Shown here piece by piece: positions 44,546 to 52,236 of a stretch of 64,000 nucleotides of DNA. Both the position numbers and the translations under genes were made by a program. The notes beneath the pieces are model-generated. The model ran no database searches. It was not told the DNA's origin and saw nothing but the letters and a program-made list of their open reading frames with translations. The first letter of the stretch is position 1. Every line of letters begins with the position of its first letter. This DNA is from Frisingicoccus sp009929615. GTDB taxonomy: Bacteria; Bacillota; Clostridia; Lachnospirales; Lachnospiraceae. The stretch lies in assembly GCA_028692275.1 (NCBI GenBank), contig JAQUXR010000006.1, forward strand, positions 44,830 to 108,829, given 5' to 3'.

Positions 44546-46108
44546 ATGAAAAAAAGCTATTTTGGAATGATATGTATGGCAGCTGCGACTGCCCTGATGC
44601 TGACGGGTTGTGGTGGAAGTACGCCAGCTTCTTCGGCTGAAACAACAGCATCAGCTTCTGAAACAACGGAAGGAAAGGAACTGGTTTTTGCTGCCAATGG
44701 TGGTATGAGTATGGATCCGGGGGATGGTTATCGTGGATGGCCATGTATCCGAAATGGTGTTGGCGAAACATTATTTAAGCTGGATGAAGAACTTCAGCCA
44801 CAGCTTTTTCTGCTGGATTCTTATGAAGTTTCGGAAGACCATATGACATGGACCTTGAATATTAAAGAAGGCATTACTTTCCAGAATGGAAAAGTTATGG
44901 ATGCTGAGGCTGTTAAGGCTTGTTTAGAGCGTACCGTGGGGATGAATGAGCGTGCGGCATCAGATTTGAAGATAGCATCGATGGAAGCAGATGGGTTGAA
45001 GCTGATGATTCAGACAACAGAATCCAATCCGGTGCTGGCAAACAGTCTTTGTGACCCATATGCCTGTATTATAGATGTTACAGCGGAAGAGGATATGGCA
45101 TCAAATCCAATTGGTACCGGACCATACATGGTAGAAAGCTATTCACCGGATAAAGAGACAGACGTTGTTGCCTATGCAGACTACTGGGGTGGCACACCGA
45201 AACTGGAACGTATACGTGTGGTTGCCTTAGACAAGGATACAATGGCTATGGCCCTTCAGTCCGGAGAAATTGATGCAGCCTATGCAATGCCTTATGATGG
45301 ACAGGCTCTCTTTGTAGGCAATGCCGATTATAATCTTCAGACAGTGGCTACCAGCCGTATTTATAAATTATATTACAATTATCATAATGAACACCTGGCC
45401 AATGCTAATGTTCGTAAAGCTTTGAATATGCTGGTGGATAAGAAATCCTATGGAGAAGTGGTTATGAATGGCTTTGGCGCACCGGCAGTAGGCTGTTTCC
45501 CAGAGGATACACCTTACAGTGAAGGCCTTACAGCAACAGGTTTTGACCTTGAAGGAGCGAAGGCTCTTCTGGCTGAAGAGGGATATGCGGATACAAATGC
45601 CGATGGTATTCTGGACAAAGATGGGAATAACCTGTCTTTTGAGTTAGTGACTTATAGCAGCCGTGCAGAACTGCCGTTATTATCTGCGGCTTTCCAGTCT
45701 CAGTGTAAAGATATTGGTATTGAAGTCAATGTTACAGTCAGTGATAATGTGGATGAAATCTTAAATGCAGACCAGTTTGATATATCTGCTTATGCTTATG
45801 TTACATTGCCAACAGGTGACCCGAGTTCCTATATGAACTTTGTATTTGGAACGGGTGGCGGAGCCAATTTTGGACATTTCAGTAATGCGGAGATTGATCG
45901 TTTACTGGCTCAGCTGAACGGTGAATTCGACCAGGATAAGCGGGCAGAATTAACCCGTCAGATAGTGCAGCTTGCATTAGATGAAGATGCTTACTGTTTT
46001 ATGGATCATTTGGAAATGTCGTTGGTAACGAAAGCCTCTGTTACCGGACTGGTACCGCATCCAAGTGATTATTATCAGATTACAGTGGATACGGATATTA
46101 CGGAATAA
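44546..46108 (+). CDS. Substrate-binding lipoprotein of the Opp/Nik-type ABC importer
   Basis: 520 residues, family 5 (SBP_bac_5). The signal ends in the lipobox LTGC (Cys near residue 23), so it is a lipid-anchored outside protein. The Ser/Thr-rich linker precedes ELVFAANGGMSMDPGDGYRGWPCIRNGVGETLFKLDE, which resembles nickel- and metallophore-binding members (NikA/CntA type) more than plain peptide binders. That reading is inference. AGGAGG precedes ATG 44546. It sets the specificity of the importer. Confidence 0.9.
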   Translation: MKKSYFGMICMAAATALMLTGCGGSTPASSAETTASASETTEGKELVFAANGGMSMDPGDGYRGWPCIRNGVGETLFKLDEELQPQLFLLDSYEVSEDHMTWTLNIKEGITFQNGKVMDAEAVKACLERTVGMNERAASDLKIASMEADGLKLMIQTTESNPVLANSLCDPYACIIDVTAEEDMASNPIGTGPYMVESYSPDKETDVVAYADYWGGTPKLERIRVVALDKDTMAMALQSGEIDAAYAMPYDGQALFVGNADYNLQTVATSRIYKLYYNYHNEHLANANVRKALNMLVDKKSYGEVVMNGFGAPAVGCFPEDTPYSEGLTATGFDLEGAKALLAEEGYADTNADGILDKDGNNLSFELVTYSSRAELPLLSAAFQSQCKDIGIEVNVTVSDNVDEILNADQFDISAYAYVTLPTGDPSSYMNFVFGTGGGANFGHFSNAEIDRLLAQLNGEFDQDKRAELTRQIVQLALDEDAYCFMDHLEMSLVTKASVTGLVPHPSDYYQITVDTDITE

Positions 46109-46136
46109 ATGGATATTAGCGAGGAGCTTGTTTTCA

Positions 46137-47087
46137 GTGGAAAAACAATTATTAGAAGTTCGAAATTTACAAGTTGAATATCTGGGCATACCTATTGTCA
46201 AAAATATCTCCCTTTCCCTCGGGAAAGGCGAGATTTTTGGCATTGTCGGCGAAAGCGGCTGTGGAAAAAGTACATTGCTGTCTGCCATTCTTCATGTATT
46301 GGGGGCGGACGGACGGATTGTCGGTGGCCGCATTTTCTTCGATGGGAAGGATATGTCTCTTTTTAAAAAAGAAGAGCGAAGACGAATAAAGGGTGAGCAT
46401 CTGGGAGCTGTATTTCAAAATCCAGGTGAAAGTCTGAATCCGTCCAGAAAGATTGAGACCCAGTTTTATGAAGCATTAAAAGCCCATCGGCAAATATCAA
46501 AACAGGAATCGAGAAAGCTTGCTGCAGATATGATGGAACGTTTGAATCTGGAACATGGTGAAGAACTATTAAAAAAATATCCATTTCAATTAAGTGGCGG
46601 TATGCAGCAGAGAGTGGCCCTGGCCCTGGCTATGATTATGGACCCGGAACTTCTGCTGGCTGATGAACCGACCAGTGCTTTGGATGTCACCGTTCAGGCC
46701 CAGGTTATTAAAGAAATGATGGAGATGCGGGATAAATTTGGAACTGCAATTTTGATTGTGACCCACAACATGGGAGTTATTTCACACATGGCTGACCGGG
46801 TGGCAGTAATGTATGCGGGACGAATTGTGGAATACGGTGATAAAAAAAGGGTTTTAAAAAATCCATCCCACCCCTATACTCGCTCGTTGCTCAATGCTAT
46901 ACCGGATTTTTCAGGAAATCTGCCGAAGGGGCTGGATGGCAATCCACCACCCTTTGGGATAATCCAGGCGGGCTGTGAATTTGCAGAACGATGTCCATTT
47001 GCGACAGAGGACTGTAAAAAAATCATTCCGGACTTAAAACAGGTGGAAGAGGAACATTTCAGTACCTGTATGGAAAAGGGGGACTGA
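46137..47087 (+). CDS. Opp/Nik-type ABC ATPase (NikD/DppD-like)
   Basis: 316 residues. Walker A GESGCGKST near residue 39, signature LSGGMQQRVALALAM, Walker B LLLADEPTSALD, switch H in IVTHNMG. The C-terminal oligopeptide-transporter module has a cysteine pattern CEFAERCPFATEDC, with a further C, as in DppD/OppD, where it may hold a metal. I chose GTG 46137 with GAGGAGC upstream; the upstream in-frame start would overlap the lipoprotein gene. The partner ATPase begins 2 bases after the stop. Confidence 0.93.
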   Translation: MEKQLLEVRNLQVEYLGIPIVKNISLSLGKGEIFGIVGESGCGKSTLLSAILHVLGADGRIVGGRIFFDGKDMSLFKKEERRRIKGEHLGAVFQNPGESLNPSRKIETQFYEALKAHRQISKQESRKLAADMMERLNLEHGEELLKKYPFQLSGGMQQRVALALAMIMDPELLLADEPTSALDVTVQAQVIKEMMEMRDKFGTAILIVTHNMGVISHMADRVAVMYAGRIVEYGDKKRVLKNPSHPYTRSLLNAIPDFSGNLPKGLDGNPPPFGIIQAGCEFAERCPFATEDCKKIIPDLKQVEEEHFSTCMEKGD

Positions 47088-47089
47088 AA

Positions 47090-47860
47090 ATGACGCAGAC
47101 AATTCTAAAAGTAAATCATTTGAAAAAAGAATTTAATGACAGTTATCGTGTTAAAGCCCTGGATGATGTAAGCCTGGAAGTGAAAGAAGGGGAGATTCTG
47201 GGGGTCGTCGGAGAAAGCGGCTCAGGAAAGAGCACCCTTGCCAAAGTGATTACCCGGCTTCAAAATGCGGATGCTGGAGATGTATTTCTCTGTGGGGAGA
47301 ATATTACCCGTTTAAAAGGAAATACCCTGAGAAAATGTTATAGACAGATGGGAATGGTTTTTCAGGATGCGTCGGGTTCTTTTGACCAAAGACTTTCCAT
47401 CGGCAAGAGTATTGATGAGGTATTGGAAAATTTCACGGATATGAACGAAAAGGAACGGACAGAAGAAACAGAGAGGCTGCTGGAAGCCGTCGGACTGAAA
47501 AAAGATTACCGGAAACGGAGACCTTCCCAGCTCAGCGGTGGAGAGTGTCAGAGAGCGGCCATTGCCCGGGCTATCAGCGTCAAACCAAAACTTCTGATCT
47601 GTGATGAAGCCACCAGTGCTTTAGACGTATCTATGCAGGCTCAGATAGTCGAGCTGATAAAGAGGCTGGCAGAGGAAATGAACATGGCTGTACTTTTTAT
47701 TTCCCATGACCTGGCCCTTGTAAGCAGTTTATGTGACAGGGTAGCTGTGATGTATCATGGCTCGGTAGTGGAGCAGGGAGAAGCCTATGAGGTTATTTCA
47801 TCTCCGAAAAACGAATATACAAAACAGTTAAGAGCATCTGCATTCTGTATTGAGACTTAA
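47090..47860 (+). CDS. Opp/Nik-type ABC ATPase (NikE/DppF-like)
   Basis: 256 residues. Walker A GESGSGKST near residue 40, signature LSGGECQRAAIARAI, Walker B LLICDEATSALD, switch H in FISHDLA. It lacks the Cys-rich tail of DppD and is slightly short for DppF, closer to NikE. It is the last gene of the eight-gene operon; a terminator follows after 61 bases. Confidence 0.93.
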   Translation: MTQTILKVNHLKKEFNDSYRVKALDDVSLEVKEGEILGVVGESGSGKSTLAKVITRLQNADAGDVFLCGENITRLKGNTLRKCYRQMGMVFQDASGSFDQRLSIGKSIDEVLENFTDMNEKERTEETERLLEAVGLKKDYRKRRPSQLSGGECQRAAIARAISVKPKLLICDEATSALDVSMQAQIVELIKRLAEEMNMAVLFISHDLALVSSLCDRVAVMYHGSVVEQGEAYEVISSPKNEYTKQLRASAFCIET

Positions 47861-47921
47861 GACAGATAAGGATAGCCTTTATTTTAAAAAAGGTAAGTGG
47901 TATAATTGAATTAATGTTTAG

Positions 47922-47977
47922 AAAGGGCTTTCAGCAATTTGAAACAGACAGATTGTTAGAAGTCCTTTTTCTTTTTT
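47922..47977 (+). terminator. Intrinsic terminator after the Opp operon, just before the SCP2-like gene
   Basis: AAAGGGCTT (47922-47930) pairs with AAGTCCTTT (47960-47968), helped by an inner AGCAAT with ATTGTT, followed by a long T-rich tail. TATAAT at 47901-47906 lies just upstream, so it could instead attenuate a promoter for the SCP2-like gene. Confidence 0.75.
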
Positions 47978-47995
47978 AGGAAAGGTGATGATGGG

Positions 47996-48478
47996 ATGAA
48001 GGGTAGAATATGTCAGATTGTTCTATGGTTTTTGTGCCGTGGTATGGATGTATTGGCACAGGGGGATGACCGGGTTCGTGATGAAATCCATAGACTGCCG
48101 GAAGGGTATACGATTCGTCTGAAGGCGGGGATGGGTAAAAAGGACCCACAGATAGGCATGATTCTTATGGATGGCCGGGTGCAGCAGGTGAATCTGGATG
48201 ATGGAGCAGACTTAACCATTGTTTTTAAGAATGTTCATATCGCTTTCAAGGTATTTACCGGACAGATTGGTATTTCTGAAGCCTATGCACGGCGTGGTTT
48301 TTACATGAAAGGTAATATTAACAAGGCCATGGGTGTTGTCAGATGTATGGAATATGTAGAATTATATTTATTCCCTAAGTTTATGTCCGGAAGAATTTTA
48401 AAAAGAGTCGAGAAAAAACAGATGCCTGCTTTGATGGTTTATAAAAAGGCAGTTTTTGACAGGAGGGTGGAAGTATGA
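47996..48478 (+). CDS. SCP2-like sterol/lipid-carrier domain protein
   Basis: 160 residues. The middle (YTIRLKAGMGKKDPQIGMILMDGRVQQVN, then DADLTIVFKN-like and FTGQIGISEAYARRGFYMKGN) follows the strand order of SCP2/PF02036 domains, which bind acyl chains in a hydrophobic tunnel. No membrane segment is firm, although residues 5-15 are hydrophobic. AAAGGTG lies 8 bases before ATG 47996. The stop overlaps the ATG of the iron alcohol dehydrogenase gene. Linkage to alcohol and aldehyde dehydrogenases suggests handling of a fatty alcohol or aldehyde; this is inference. Confidence 0.6.
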   Translation: MKGRICQIVLWFLCRGMDVLAQGDDRVRDEIHRLPEGYTIRLKAGMGKKDPQIGMILMDGRVQQVNLDDGADLTIVFKNVHIAFKVFTGQIGISEAYARRGFYMKGNINKAMGVVRCMEYVELYLFPKFMSGRILKRVEKKQMPALMVYKKAVFDRRVEV

Positions 48479-49662
48479 TACCAGCTTATTATGAATTTCA
48501 AAACACAGTCAAGATATGTTCCGGGGAACGGGCATTGGAGAATATCACTTATGAATTAAGAGAACGTAATGTATCCCGTCCGATGGTACTCAGTGATAGT
48601 GTTTTAGAGGAGATTGGAACTGTAAAGACCGTGCTTCAGGCTATGAAAGAGATTGAACCGGGATGTGTTTTCTGCGATATCCCTTCGGACAGCAGTTTTA
48701 AAGTTGTTATGAAGATTAAAGCTTTATATATGCAGTATCATTGTGATTCTATTGTGGCTATTGGCGGAGGTTCTGTTATTGATACGGCAAAAGGCGTATG
48801 TATGGCTATTGGTACAGATGCCGAGGATTTACCGGCGATTATGGGTGCGGACTGTCTGAAGGAATGGAAACGAATTCCATATATTGCGGTGCCAACAACT
48901 TCCGGTACGGGCAGCGAAGCTACAGCTGTTGCTGTTATTTCTGATACAGACCATAACGTTAAAGCTGAGTTTATTTCCAGGCATCTGCTGCCGGATGTGG
49001 CTATGCTGGATGTAAGGGCTCTTCAGTCAATGCCTATGCGTATTACCGCAAGTACGGGTATGGACGCATTGTGCCATGCTATAGAAGCATATACCTGCCT
49101 GCAGAAGAATCCGATGAGCGATGCCTATGCTGTATCAGCTATTAAATTGATTGGAAATTATCTAAAAAGAGCAGTTAAAGATGGAAATAATCAGGAAGCC
49201 CGTTTAGCGATGGCCAATGCAAGTCTTATGGCCGGAACAGCATTCAGCAACAGTATGGTTGGCGGAGTTCATGCCATTGGACATGCTTTAGGCGGTATCT
49301 GTCATCTGGCTCATGGAGATGCCATGAATATTCTGCTTCCTTATGTCATGGCTTATAATCTGGATGTTTGTGAAGAAACCTATGGTGAATTATTATTATA
49401 TTTACGTGGAGCAGATATTTATGCTTCCATACCAAAAAAGGAACGGGGAAAAGAATTAATACGTTCTGTGCGTTCTATGTCCGCGTGGCTGAATAAAATC
49501 AGTCACCTTCCGATGACTCTGGCTGAAACCGGAAAGGTTGAGAGGGAACAGCTCCAAGCGGTTGCTGAAGCGGCAGTAAATGATGGTGCGATTATTGTTA
49601 ATCCAAAGGCTATGTCTGTAGAAGATGTACGCCATATTTTAGAACGGGCTTACGGCGCATAG
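48475..49662 (+). CDS. Iron-containing alcohol dehydrogenase
   Basis: 395 residues, group III. GGGSVIDTAKG (about residues 98-108) binds NAD(P); TTSGTGSEATAVAVI near 143 is the second signature; iron ligands are in PMRITASTGMDALCHAIEAY and GGVHAIGHALGG..LAHGDAM. It interconverts an alcohol and an aldehyde, probably in tandem with the aldehyde dehydrogenase 15 bases downstream. The start shares an ATGA with the SCP2-like gene. The natural substrate is open: butanol, ethanol and fatty alcohol are all possible. Confidence 0.93.
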   Translation: MIPAYYEFQNTVKICSGERALENITYELRERNVSRPMVLSDSVLEEIGTVKTVLQAMKEIEPGCVFCDIPSDSSFKVVMKIKALYMQYHCDSIVAIGGGSVIDTAKGVCMAIGTDAEDLPAIMGADCLKEWKRIPYIAVPTTSGTGSEATAVAVISDTDHNVKAEFISRHLLPDVAMLDVRALQSMPMRITASTGMDALCHAIEAYTCLQKNPMSDAYAVSAIKLIGNYLKRAVKDGNNQEARLAMANASLMAGTAFSNSMVGGVHAIGHALGGICHLAHGDAMNILLPYVMAYNLDVCEETYGELLLYLRGADIYASIPKKERGKELIRSVRSMSAWLNKISHLPMTLAETGKVEREQLQAVAEAAVNDGAIIVNPKAMSVEDVRHILERAYGA

Positions 49663-49677
49663 AAAGGTGTGGATAAG

Positions 49678-51045
49678 ATGAATATCGAAGAAATGGTGAA
49701 ACTTCAGAGACGTTTTTTCCAGACAGGAACGACAAGAAATGTTGCTTACCGTAAAAACTGTCTGAAATTGCTCAGAGAGGGTATCCAGCGGATGGAGCCG
49801 GAGATTATGGCCGCTCTGAAAGAAGATTTGGGAAAGAGCAGCAGTGAAAGTTATATGACAGAGGTCGGTATGACGCTGGAAGAACTGACCTTTATGGAAA
49901 AAAATATCCACCGTCTTGCCAGAAAAAAATATGCTTTGACACCTTTTGCCCAGTTTTGTGCTGAAAGTTATGAAGTCCCGGAACCTTATGGGGTTGTACT
50001 CATAATGAGTCCATGGAATTATCCGTTTATGCTGACGATGGACCCGGTTATTGATGCTATTGCAGCAGGCAATACAGTCCTTATAAAACCCAGTGCTTAT
50101 GCACCGGCAACCAGCAGGGTTATTCAGAAATTAATTCAGGAATGTTTTTCTGCAAAGCTCGCTTCAGTGGTTACAGGCGGTAGAGATGTGAATCAGGACT
50201 TGCTTGAGCAGGAATTCGATTATATTTTCTTTACCGGAGGGAAGACTGTAGGCCACCTGGTTCTTGAGAAGGCAGCAAAGCATCTGACACCTGTAACGCT
50301 TGAGCTGGGCGGAAAGAGTCCTTGTATCGTAGACGAAACGGCGAATTTAAAACTGGCGGCAAGGCGAATCGTTTTTGGAAAGTATTTAAATGTTGGGCAG
50401 ACCTGTGTTGCACCGGATTATCTGCTTGTGCAGGAAAGCGTCAAAGAAGAACTGGCAGGTTATATTAAAAAAGCCATTATCAGTCAGTTTGGTCAGGATG
50501 CCCTTAAGAATCCAAACTATGGAAAGATAATTAATGAGAAACATTTTAATCGTTTAAAGGGTTTGTTAGAAGGTGCCGATATTATTTATGGGGGTCAGAA
50601 TGATGGCATATCCCGAATTGAGCCAACAGTTGTTGACAATGTAACGCTGAAGGCCCCATTGATGGGGGAAGAAATCTTTGGACCGATTCTGCCGATTTTA
50701 ACCTTCAAAGACAGGGAAGATGTAGTAAGAATTGTACGGGCGAATCCGACACCCCTGGCTACTTATATGTTTACAACGAATAAGGAGAATATAGCATTCT
50801 TTATGAAACATATTCGTTTTGGTGGTGGCTGTATTAACGATACGATTATCCATCTGGCAACCAGCCGTATGGGCTTTGGTGGCACAGGCAGCAGTGGTAT
50901 GGGTGCTTATCATGGAAAAAAAGGTTTTGATACTTTCACCCATTATAAGAGTATCGTAGATAAGAAGAATTTTATTGATTTACCATTCAGATATCAGCCA
51001 TATCAGAGCTGGAAGGATAAATTGATACGGATGTTTTTGAAATAG
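49678..51045 (+). CDS. Aldehyde dehydrogenase, class 3-like
   Basis: 455 residues. The catalytic Cys is in YLNVGQTCVAPDY, with Glu in LELGGKSPCIVDE. MSPWNYPFMLTMDPVIDAIAAGNTVLIKPS near residue 105 and FGGCINDT-like motifs at the end are typical of ALDH3/coniferyl-type enzymes. The C terminus has a hydrophobic, basic tail (KLIRMFLK) that could touch the membrane as in fatty aldehyde dehydrogenases. ATG 49678 has AAAGGTG upstream; GTG 49669 lies within the site. It follows the alcohol dehydrogenase gene, and a terminator ends the unit. Confidence 0.92.
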   Translation: MNIEEMVKLQRRFFQTGTTRNVAYRKNCLKLLREGIQRMEPEIMAALKEDLGKSSSESYMTEVGMTLEELTFMEKNIHRLARKKYALTPFAQFCAESYEVPEPYGVVLIMSPWNYPFMLTMDPVIDAIAAGNTVLIKPSAYAPATSRVIQKLIQECFSAKLASVVTGGRDVNQDLLEQEFDYIFFTGGKTVGHLVLEKAAKHLTPVTLELGGKSPCIVDETANLKLAARRIVFGKYLNVGQTCVAPDYLLVQESVKEELAGYIKKAIISQFGQDALKNPNYGKIINEKHFNRLKGLLEGADIIYGGQNDGISRIEPTVVDNVTLKAPLMGEEIFGPILPILTFKDREDVVRIVRANPTPLATYMFTTNKENIAFFMKHIRFGGGCINDTIIHLATSRMGFGGTGSSGMGAYHGKKGFDTFTHYKSIVDKKNFIDLPFRYQPYQSWKDKLIRMFLK

Positions 51046-51054
51046 GCTTAGTGT

Positions 51055-51090
51055 AAAGAAGTTTCACTGAAAAGTGGAACTTCTTTTTTT
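51055..51090 (+). terminator. Intrinsic terminator after the SCP2-ADH-ALDH unit
   Basis: AAAGAAGTTTCACT (51055-51068) pairs with AGTGGAACTTCTTT (51073-51086), one wobble, 4-base loop, then a seven-T run. Confidence 0.92.
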
Positions 51091-51150
51091 GTATATTTGG
51101 AAAAATTTTGCACATACTACCCCTAAATCAAAGGAAGGCAGGGAGTGAAT

Positions 51151-52236
51151 ATGAAAGACAGTCCTTATTTTGAAATACGTCTGGAGAGTCTGGGTGGTTT
51201 AGGAGCAAATCTCTGCGGAAAAATGCTGGGAGAACTGGGTGTAAAATATCTGGGACTCAATGGTGCGGTTTTTTCCAGTTATGGTTCGGAAAAGCGGGGC
51301 TCTCCGGTGAGTTCTTTTATACGCTGGTGTGACGGTGAACAGGAAATACTTATTAACAGCCCGATACGGGAACCGGATATACTTGGCATTTTCCAGGAGA
51401 GTATCTTAAAGAAATATCCATGGCCGGATATTCGAAAGATGCCGGGGAAAATGGTAATTAACACAAGAATGTCGGGAGAAGAACTGGAAAAAAATTATCC
51501 ATGGCTGTCCGGAACGGTTTATTTCATAGATGGTATTTCCATTGGTATGCAGACAAAGAGCAGGATAAATATGATTATGCTGGGGACAATGTTTAAAGCC
51601 CTAGAAGATGAAGAACTTCTCCGGGGGCAGAATATCCTTGAAATCGGGCAGAAGATGGTCGAAGAGACTGTGGGTAAGAAATATCCGGATTTGTTGGAAG
51701 TCAATAGGGATGGGCTGATGGCGGGGTATGCCATGGCAGGAAAAAGGGTTTTAAAATCGGAGCATCAAGCAATTCCAACGGAAAGTCATGAGAAGTGGCT
51801 CTGGGGCTATGCAAATGCCCCAATAGGAGGTGTAAACCCTTTGGCCGGAAGTATGGCTTCCAATGATTTGTCCGCCTCCAGAAATGGTTATATGCCCTTA
51901 TTTGATGAAATCAAATGTATTCACTGCGGTCTGTGCGACACAACCTGTCCCGATATGGTTTTTCAATTTAAAAAAGGGACTTATAAAGGGAAAGAACAGA
52001 TGGTTAACCGGGGACTGGACTATCATTACTGTAAAGGATGTCTTCGATGTGTTACCATCTGTCCGGTCAATGCCTTGGTTGTGGGGAAAGAAGCGGAACA
52101 TCCAAGTCCAGAGTGGTTTACACCGGATAAAGATTTAGTTGCCTTAAATATTCATTGGACAGAGAAAGCAGCAGATGGCTATATAACCGGAGAAAGTTAT
52201 CTGACAGAGGGCAGGGAGGAGGCAGGCGTGAAATGA
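51151..52236 (+). CDS. 2-oxoacid:ferredoxin oxidoreductase, gamma plus delta (ferredoxin) subunit fusion
   Basis: 361 residues. The first part (about 1-190) is the gamma domain, with LESLGGLGANLCGKMLGELG. The second carries two [4Fe-4S] clusters: CIHCGLCDTTC at 256-266 followed by P, and CKGCLRCVTIC at 294-304. Fused gamma-delta subunits occur in anaerobic Firmicute oxidoreductases. ATG 51151 has GGGAG 6 bases upstream. The alpha-beta gene overlaps its stop (ATGA). The class (pyruvate, 2-oxoisovalerate or other) cannot be fixed from the motifs. Confidence 0.9.
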   Translation: MKDSPYFEIRLESLGGLGANLCGKMLGELGVKYLGLNGAVFSSYGSEKRGSPVSSFIRWCDGEQEILINSPIREPDILGIFQESILKKYPWPDIRKMPGKMVINTRMSGEELEKNYPWLSGTVYFIDGISIGMQTKSRINMIMLGTMFKALEDEELLRGQNILEIGQKMVEETVGKKYPDLLEVNRDGLMAGYAMAGKRVLKSEHQAIPTESHEKWLWGYANAPIGGVNPLAGSMASNDLSASRNGYMPLFDEIKCIHCGLCDTTCPDMVFQFKKGTYKGKEQMVNRGLDYHYCKGCLRCVTICPVNALVVGKEAEHPSPEWFTPDKDLVALNIHWTEKAADGYITGESYLTEGREEAGVK

